This document shows, piece after piece, positions 40,614-41,167 of a stretch of DNA of 41,167 bases. Below the pieces are notes generated by a model. The model saw nothing but the letters and a program-made list of their open reading frames with translations, was not told the DNA's origin and did no database searches. A program made the translations under genes and the position numbers. How positions within the stretch are numbered: position 1 is the stretch's first letter; each line of letters opens with the position of its first letter. This stretch comes from Chitinophagaceae bacterium (GTDB lineage Bacteria > Bacteroidota > Bacteroidia > Chitinophagales > Chitinophagaceae): the NCBI GenBank assembly GCA_947372235.1, contig CANBSW010000018.1, positions 1 through 41,167 on the forward strand. Reading direction: 5' to 3'.

Positions 40614-40793
40614 CGATCACTCTACTATTCAAAATTTTATGTCGCTCTAGGGCCGCTGGGCCCCGTCCCTGTTACCGGACTGCTTTGGCCTCTGATCAGA
40701 TCTGCTTCGCATGATCTGATCTGTCTACGCTTCGCTGGACACCGAACCCAAAGACATTCCACAGGGACTGATTTAAAATTATTCATCGATCAC
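40614..40793. repeat. GC-rich multi-hairpin element flanked by a 7-bp direct repeat
   Basis: A 119-nt GC-rich core (40650-40768) stands out in an AT-rich gap. Stem A: GGGCC 40650-40654 with GGCCC 40659-40663. Closing stem: GTCCCTGT 40665-40672 with ACAGGGAC 40761-40768. Nested CTTTGG 40683-40688 with CCAAAG 40748-40753, and apical GATCAGATC 40694-40702 with GATCTGATC 40713-40721. The word GCTTCGC occurs twice. CGATCAC is present as a direct repeat at 40614-40620 and 40787-40793. No ORF is convincing here; the frame over it reads as random. It could be a MITE-like insertion or a structured RNA. Confidence 0.6.
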
Positions 40794-40926
40794 ACTGTTA
40801 TCACAAATTTTATTTCTCCAATAGCTAATATTTTGACCTTTGTAATAGCACAAAACATAAATATATAGTCTGAGCTGAATAAGAAAACAGAAAAGCATTT
40901 CCTGATTGTTTGGATCAAACGCCTGA

Positions 40927-40934
40927 TATTTTTG
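40927..40934 (+). promoter_or_regulatory. Probable promoter -7 box of the DUF2721 gene
   Basis: TATTTTTG is a full TAnnTTTG match ending 12 nt before the ATG. A TTTG at 40909-40912 is only 14 nt upstream, short for the -33 box; ATTG at 40905-40908 gives 18 nt. Confidence 0.45.
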
Positions 40935-40946
40935 TAAATTGCCGTT

Positions 40947-41167
40947 ATGGATATTTCAATCAATACCCCGGCCTTATTGTTTCCGGCGATCAGTTTGATC
41001 ATGCTGGCGTATACCAATCGTTTTCTGGCATTGTCCAATCGTGTGAGAACCTTGCATGATAAATACCAGAATCAGGAGCAGAGCCATATCATTCATGGGC
41101 AGATCAAGAACCTGCGTTATCGTTTAAAACTGATCAAGAATATGCAGGCATTGGGGGTACTAACTTT
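40947..41167 (+). CDS. DUF2721 family membrane protein (3' partial)
   Basis: The frame starts at ATG 40947 and runs off the right edge after 73 codons. It reads MDISINTPALLFPAISLIML, followed by AYTNRFLALSNRVRTLHDKY, LRYRLKLIKNMQALGVL. This is the N-terminal half of DUF2721 proteins: a short N-terminus, a membrane helix (about 8-26), a basic cytoplasmic helix and the beginning of the second membrane part. Function unknown. The upstream spacing and -7 box support this start. Confidence 0.8.
   Translation, partial: MDISINTPALLFPAISLIMLAYTNRFLALSNRVRTLHDKYQNQEQSHIIHGQIKNLRYRLKLIKNMQALGVLT

Noticed and set aside
40599..40868. 89-residue plus-strand frame in the gap after the second TonB receptor
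   Set aside because: Most of it is a translation of the GC-rich hairpin element; no ribosome-binding context or family resemblance.
1..41167. Search for CRISPR arrays, tRNA, rRNA, integrases or transposases
   Set aside because: None seen by reading both strands. The tandem words and palindromes lack the spacer structure of a CRISPR, and no recombinase-like protein is encoded.

Overview
The window looks like a chromosomal segment of a Bacteroidota bacterium, most likely from the Chitinophagaceae or a near relative. It is AT-rich and carries the type IX secretion/gliding operon gldKLMN, a SusE-like lipoprotein, DUF4271-hemD, large TonB-dependent receptors with carboxypeptidase-like plug extensions, a T9SS C-terminal sorting domain and several promoters of the Bacteroidota type (TTTG, then TAnnTTTG). 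I saw no rRNA, tRNA, CRISPR array, prophage or transposase gene. Both edges cut a gene: an LpxH-like phosphatase on the left and a DUF2721 protein on the right.

Layout. 1-3.3 kb (+): envelope phosphatase, overlapping glycosyltransferase, then a GH1 glycosidase. 3.4-9.5 kb (-): lone SusE-like lipoprotein, TM2 and DUF2752 membrane proteins, MarC, and a cobalamin block in which a B12 riboswitch precedes a BtuB-like receptor, a cysteine-rich CWC protein and an alpha-ribazole phosphatase. 9.7-16.4 kb (+): amino-acid permease with a PLP enzyme, TolC with a membrane fusion protein, gpsA, and a 36-residue membrane peptide. 16.4-17.5 kb (-): hemW. 17.7-21.7 kb (+): DUF4271, hemD, YyaL. 21.9-26.7 kb (+): gldK, gldL, gldM, gldN. 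26.9-31.5 kb (-): uvrC with a small lipoprotein, then a beta-barrel protein with an inner-membrane anchor beside an ECF sigma factor. 31.7-34.9 kb (+): DUF1800 and DUF1501, the latter with a T9SS sorting tag. 35.0-40.5 kb: a small Cys-containing protein and two paralogous TonB receptors facing each other. 40.5-40.95 kb: a regulatory and structured non-coding stretch.

Functional links. gldKLMN encodes the trans-envelope core of the T9SS, and the DUF1501 protein is a likely client. The BtuB-like receptor and CobC fit cobalamin salvage under riboswitch control. hemD and hemW both serve haem metabolism. The second TonB receptor has a perfect dyad on its -7 promoter box, which suggests repression by a dimeric regulator, possibly metal-sensing.

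The least explained material is mostly non-coding. There are at least six long inverted repeats whose arms are made of degenerate 7-8-nt words, a heptamer array inside a riboswitch arm, and a GC-rich multi-hairpin element flanked by a 7-bp direct repeat. On the protein side, the ECF sigma factor paired with a predicted two-membrane barrel protein is the best candidate for an undescribed system.
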